DNA from: Paramoeba atlantica
Lineage: Eukaryota > Discosea
Length of the DNA stretch: 64,000 nucleotides
Direction: 5' to 3'
Assembly: GCA_977017575.1 (NCBI GenBank)
Contig: CDRNVI010000200.1
Coordinates: 1-64,000 of the forward strand
Shown: positions 59,776 to 64,000 of the stretch, in pieces
How the letters are laid out: each line of letters starts with the position of its first letter
Numbering within the stretch: position 1 is the first letter of the stretch
Program-made: the position numbers and the translations under genes
Notes under the pieces: generated by a model
Database searches by the model: none
The model's input: only the letters and a program-made list of their open reading frames with translations
What the model was told of the DNA's origin: nothing

Positions 59776-62700
59776 GAAACAAAGACTGCCTTTGTTTAGG
59801 AGTCAACATCTCGCTCTGGGGTCGAGAAGAAGGACCAGAAATATCCAAACCCAATTTTAAAGGAGCTGCTCCAATTCGATCATATATTTTTTGTAAATAT
59901 TCGAATGGAAAATCTCCATCGTCATTTAGCCCTTTTAGGTTTTTCGCCCACTGGAAAAATTGGTGGAGAAGGGGGGGGAGGGAAATGTGAGTGGGTTTTT
60001 ATTTTTGTTGTTTTGTTTTTTTTTGTTTTTTTTTTTTTTTTATTTTTTTGTTTTTTTTTTTGTTTTTTTATTATTTTATTCTATTTTTATTATTTGTTTG
60101 TTTTTGCTTTGCTTTTTTTTTAAGGAAGAAATTTGTTTGGTTTGTTTTGTTTTGTTTTGTGGAGATTTGGTGTTGATTAGTTGTTTTGTGGATTTTAATA
60201 ATTACATTTTGTATTAAAAATATTTTATAAATACAAAATAAACCTGCTCGATTGTGATTTTTTTGACAATACTTTTGTTGTGTAAATCGGTAGCAAGCAT
60301 AATTGTTGCATATGCAAAGATATATGCAGCATCCGCATTTCCTGAGATAATAAGGGAAAAATAAGAATTGAAGAAAAGAGAAAAAAGGAAAAAGAAAAGA
60401 AAAGGAAAAAAACAAAAACAAAAATGAAAAAAAGAAACAAAGAAAAAAGAAGAAAGAAAAAAAGAAAAGGAAAAAAACAAAAACAAAAATGAAAAAAAGA
60501 AGCAAAGAAGAAAGAAGAAAAACCAAAAATTGAATCAGGATTATCATTAAAATATCTCTCTGCAAACTTTTCCATAATACGATCAATTGGATGAGCCTCT
60601 TTTGGTAACAAAAAAGTTGTAAGAAATCTCCTCACTGCAACATCAAATTCCAATCCCTGAAAAGAAAGAAAAGAAAGAAAAGAAAAAAAATAAATAAAAT
60701 GAATAGGATAAAGATAATAAAGATAATAAATAAATATTATTTAATATCAAATAATTTTTCTTTTCTTTTCTTGGATTGTCCCTACATTCCATTCTCTTTT
60801 TCTCCCTCCTTTTTCTTCAAAAATAAAAATTATATCTTATTTTCTGATTCATTTCCCATTCTCACCACATCAATTCAAAAAAAAAAAAAAAGAAAAGAAA
60901 AAGAAAAAGAAAAAAAAGAAATAATTACAGCAAAACGAAAATTATTATCAACATATTCATTCCGAACATGGCGATGCAATTCAGTATGGCCACCAAGATA
61001 TTCTCCAATTTGACCTTTATCAAGACCATCAGCAGTATATAAAAAGTTGGCAATGTCTTTTGGTGTATCTTGGAAGTGCCCAATTCCAATCAGATATTTG
61101 ATTCCGTCTTTGGGTTTCATGTTGAATCTCTGCTTTCCTTTTTTGACCTTTTTTTTGGAAAAAGGAAGAAAGAGAGAAGAGAAAGAGAATAGTTGGGTTT
61201 AATGAAATAAAAAGAAATTTTAAAAGCTAAGAAAAAGCTAAGAAAAAGATAAGAAGAAAAAAAACCTGTTGATTGTACATCATTTGTCGTTCAAAGCGAG
61301 CCAAATCACCACTCTCTTTTTGATAATGTTTCAAATCAAGAGACATTGAAGGAGGTCTATTTGAACTTTCACTTTCTTCATGATTGGAATTTTCCCAGAA
61401 TTCTTCTTCATTTTCATACAATTCTTTACTCCAATCAACTAATGATCTCATAATTGTAACAAGACACTAAAAAAATAAGTAAATTAAAAAATTAGATTAA
61501 CAAAATTAGATTTTTTTTGTGTCACTCATTTTTTTCGAGTTGTTTTTGGTTTGTTTTGTTGTGAAAGATCTTTTGTCTCTATTTTCAAAAGAAAAAGAAA
61601 AGAAGACCTCTAAGGCAAGACGACGAATCGCAATTTCTTCTTCTTCTGTTGTGTGCCAATCGGAAACGCTAAATCCTCTTCCCTTTTATTTTTCCAATCA
61701 ATCTTTTGTTCTCAACTACCTCTTCTCTTCTCTTCTCTTCCCTCCTAGAATCTCTCCAAATACTTTCCTTTTCATTCATTCTCTTTTTAAATCTCTTTCA
61801 TTATCTAAATTAAAAAAAAAACCTTTGCAATCCCAGATAAGACATTCACCATTCGCTCAAAAACATCACGTGGGTTCGTCCGATCACAATCATAATTCAA
61901 AAAAATATCCACCAGAGTTTGAGGATTTTTACACACTAAAAGAAGCGACTCGAGGACCATCCACTTTTGAGGGGTCGTACTATTTTCACTTTCCAAAATT
62001 CGAAGAAAAATTTTCTCAAAAAAAACACCAATTTCGTGTTTTAAGTGATTCTATTTTTAAAGAAAGAAAATGAATATTACTAAAAAAAAAATTTTTCCAA
62101 AAAAAAATCAATTTACCTTAAAGAGAGCAAGCAATGCAGTAAAGATAGCAAGAGAAAGACGAAATACATGAGGTACAGATGAGACACCATTGATTGACAA
62201 AACTCCCACACACAAATATTTCTTAATGGCACTAGTTTTGTATTGAAAATAAAAAAAATCGTAAAGTGAGAAAAAAATCAAGAAAAAAATCAAGAAAAAA
62301 AGAAGAGGAAAGAAAAGCCACCAAAAAAAAAAAGACAAAAAAAAAAAGAAAGATTAAAAAAGAAAGATCAAAAAAGAAAGATTAAAAAAGAAAGATTAAA
62401 AAAGAAAGATTAAAAAAGAAAGATTAAAAAAGAAAGATTAAAAACCCATGAATAAATTTCTCATGGTTCCGCATAACAGGACCAGCAGATTCAAGAATAT
62501 CCAACAAAAGTTGAAGAGCTAAAATCTTCGATCGCATGTCTAAAGAATCAGGAGCTTGAATTGGATTTGGTCTCGCCATTTGATCAGCATTGAAGAAACT
62601 TCTCCTTTTATCAGAAGCCTTGTTTGGAAATTTTGAAAGTCAATATAAAATAGAATCTTAATAATTGAAGATGAAAATTGGTACAAAATCAAAAAAAAAA

Positions 62701-64000
62701 AAAAAAAGAAAAGAAAAAGAAAAAACTAAAGAAACTAAAGAAAAAAAAAAGAACTGAGATAATGTCTAAACATTCAAAAAAAATTCAAAAATTCAAAAAG
62801 AAGAACCTCTTTTGTAGATAGTTTACAAAGAGCACGAAAGATGAGAAAACAATCATGAAAAATAACATCTGAGTCATCATTTTGCAATAAATCAGGCATT
62901 GGAGTAACAGTCAATTCTGGAGATATCTCAGGTATTTTTTTTTGGTTCAATTTTAATGGAGATAATGATCGAGATCCGGATCTTGGAGAAGAGAGAGGTG
63001 AAGAGATTGGCGAAGAGACAGGAGAAGAGATTGGAGACAAGGGAGGAGACATCGCGAGAGAAGAGAGTTCATCTTCCCCGTTTTCTTCTTCACCATCCTC
63101 ATCTCCAGGTACTTTGGGTTCTTTAGGCTTTTTCTTTTCTGCTGCTTCCTTATTTTCATCCTTTTCTTCTTTGTTTTCTCCCTCTTTGTCTTCACTTTTG
63201 GTTTCTTCTTCTTCTTTTTCTTCTTTTGTTTTGAAGAGCCCCAAAGACTGAAACACACTATCAACAACAGACTTTGCCAAAGCAGCTGCTTGCTTTCCCT
63301 CTTCACTTTCTTCTTCTGATTCATCCTCCATGTTAACCTTCAGTTCACCTGTACAAACAGTTTCCATCCGAGCAAAAATAATATTGAGAATCTGTGTAAG
63401 TGTGGCTTTGGATGTTGTTTGATTCACTGGGTTTCGAGACATCAAATAAATGTTGTAGCATGTCCTAACTGCAATCATGAGAGTTTCTGAGTGAACCCCA
63501 CAAGATGGTGTTGTGACTGATGTTAAGAGTGCTGTTGATAAAATTCAGTGATGATGAGTTTTTTGTTTTGAAGAATTTCATTTTCCTCCTTAAAAAAAAG
63601 GGAAGAAAAGAAAAGGAAAAAAAAAAACCTTTGATAATTTGGAGTTGGACAGCGTCATCAGGAAAATCAAAACATGAACTCACGGTTTCAACAACTGTTT
63701 CAATCAATTTTTTCCCTCTTTTCTCACCAGACATATCAGGTAATTCTCCTCTGATAAATCCATAGGCCATCAATTTCTGGAAAAGTATTTTTGAATTTGG
63801 GATTAATTCAAAAGAATTAATTGATTCGAAAAAAAAAATAACAAGAAGAAAAATCAAATGAGAAAGTGATTGAAAAAACCTGTAAAGAATCTAAAGAAGC
63901 ACACATAATATCAGGGACAGAAGATTGGCAACCGAGACGAAGAGCAGAAACAGAAACATTCGCAAGTGTGATCAGTTCGGTTTGGCTTAATGGTGCTTTT
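53023..64000 (-). CDS. BIG-type Sec7 Arf guanine-nucleotide exchange factor (5' partial)
   Basis: Thirty-one exons, from one entering the window at its right edge (64000-63880) to a last exon at 53157-53023, keep phase at all 30 junctions and give 1,802 residues; the N terminus lies outside. Order: DCB part ([50 protein letters not shown]); a Ser/Glu-rich insert (about 63320-62980); HUS part ([30 protein letters not shown]); Sec7 domain at about 61150-60240 ([53 protein letters not shown]); then HDS domains ([60 protein letters not shown]). BIG proteins activate Arf at the trans-Golgi and endosomes. The glutamic finger E is kept, but the usual LPGE reads LPKE. A Ser-rich insert lies in the exon 56559-55885. 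Confidence 0.95.

Noticed and set aside
1..64000. CRISPR arrays, bacterial operons, tRNA and rRNA genes
   Set aside because: No spaced direct repeats of CRISPR type, no rRNA-like conserved blocks and no convincing tRNA cloverleaf were seen. The window is clearly eukaryotic nuclear DNA.

Overview
The window is the left end of a chromosome from a unicellular eukaryote with plant-type telomeres. It opens with about 90 perfect CCCTAAA units, and the C-rich strand runs 5'->3' from the tip, as expected for a left end. The DNA is AT-rich. Genes are cut by many short GT-AG introns that are strongly pyrimidine-rich on the sense strand. Stop codons of the traced genes (TAA, TAG and TGA all used) fit the standard code. 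Plant-type telomeres, frequent introns, a BIG-type Arf-GEF and low-complexity EK-rich protein segments suggest a free-living protist, but the lineage cannot be named from sequence alone.

Layout. 1-635 is telomere. 640-2650 is a degenerate subtelomeric repeat. 2.65-15.1 kb is dominated by pyrimidine-rich simple sequence with a few exon-like islands. 15.17-16.5 kb holds a decayed non-LTR retrotransposon 3' end. 16.5-23.7 kb is a patchwork of subtelomeric duplications that first puts purines and then pyrimidines on the + strand. 24.06-25.2 kb is a 93-bp minisatellite interrupted by a 588-bp element with long terminal inverted repeats. An interstitial telomeric block lies at 25814-25858. 26.2-29.8 kb is a duplicated 322-bp unit followed by a truncated, stop-ridden Ty3/gypsy-like element. 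From 30 kb on, the DNA is gene-dense and ordinary.

The gene-dense part holds, left to right: a short ankyrin protein (-); a GT47 exostosin-like glycosyltransferase (-, 9 exons); a histone gene encoding H2B fused in frame to an H2A.Z-like histone (-, 4 exons); a secreted glutaminyl-peptide cyclotransferase (+); a 997-residue tyrosine-phosphatase-like protein (-); a multipass membrane protein (+); an M28 metallopeptidase with one membrane anchor (-); a 1,799-residue chimera of coiled coil, zinc finger, CLU, TPR, RA and RasGEF domains (+, 17 exons); and a BIG/Sec7-type Arf guanine-nucleotide exchange factor whose 5' end lies beyond the window (-, 31 exons seen).

Exon models were built by hand from splice sites and reading-frame phase. 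In the histone, GT47, cyclotransferase, phosphatase, M28, CLU-RasGEF and Arf-GEF genes every junction keeps phase, so these models are strong. The genes do not form one pathway. Several belong to secretion and endomembranes (Arf-GEF, GT47, cyclotransferase, M28 peptidase), and two are GTPase exchange factors lying tail to tail.
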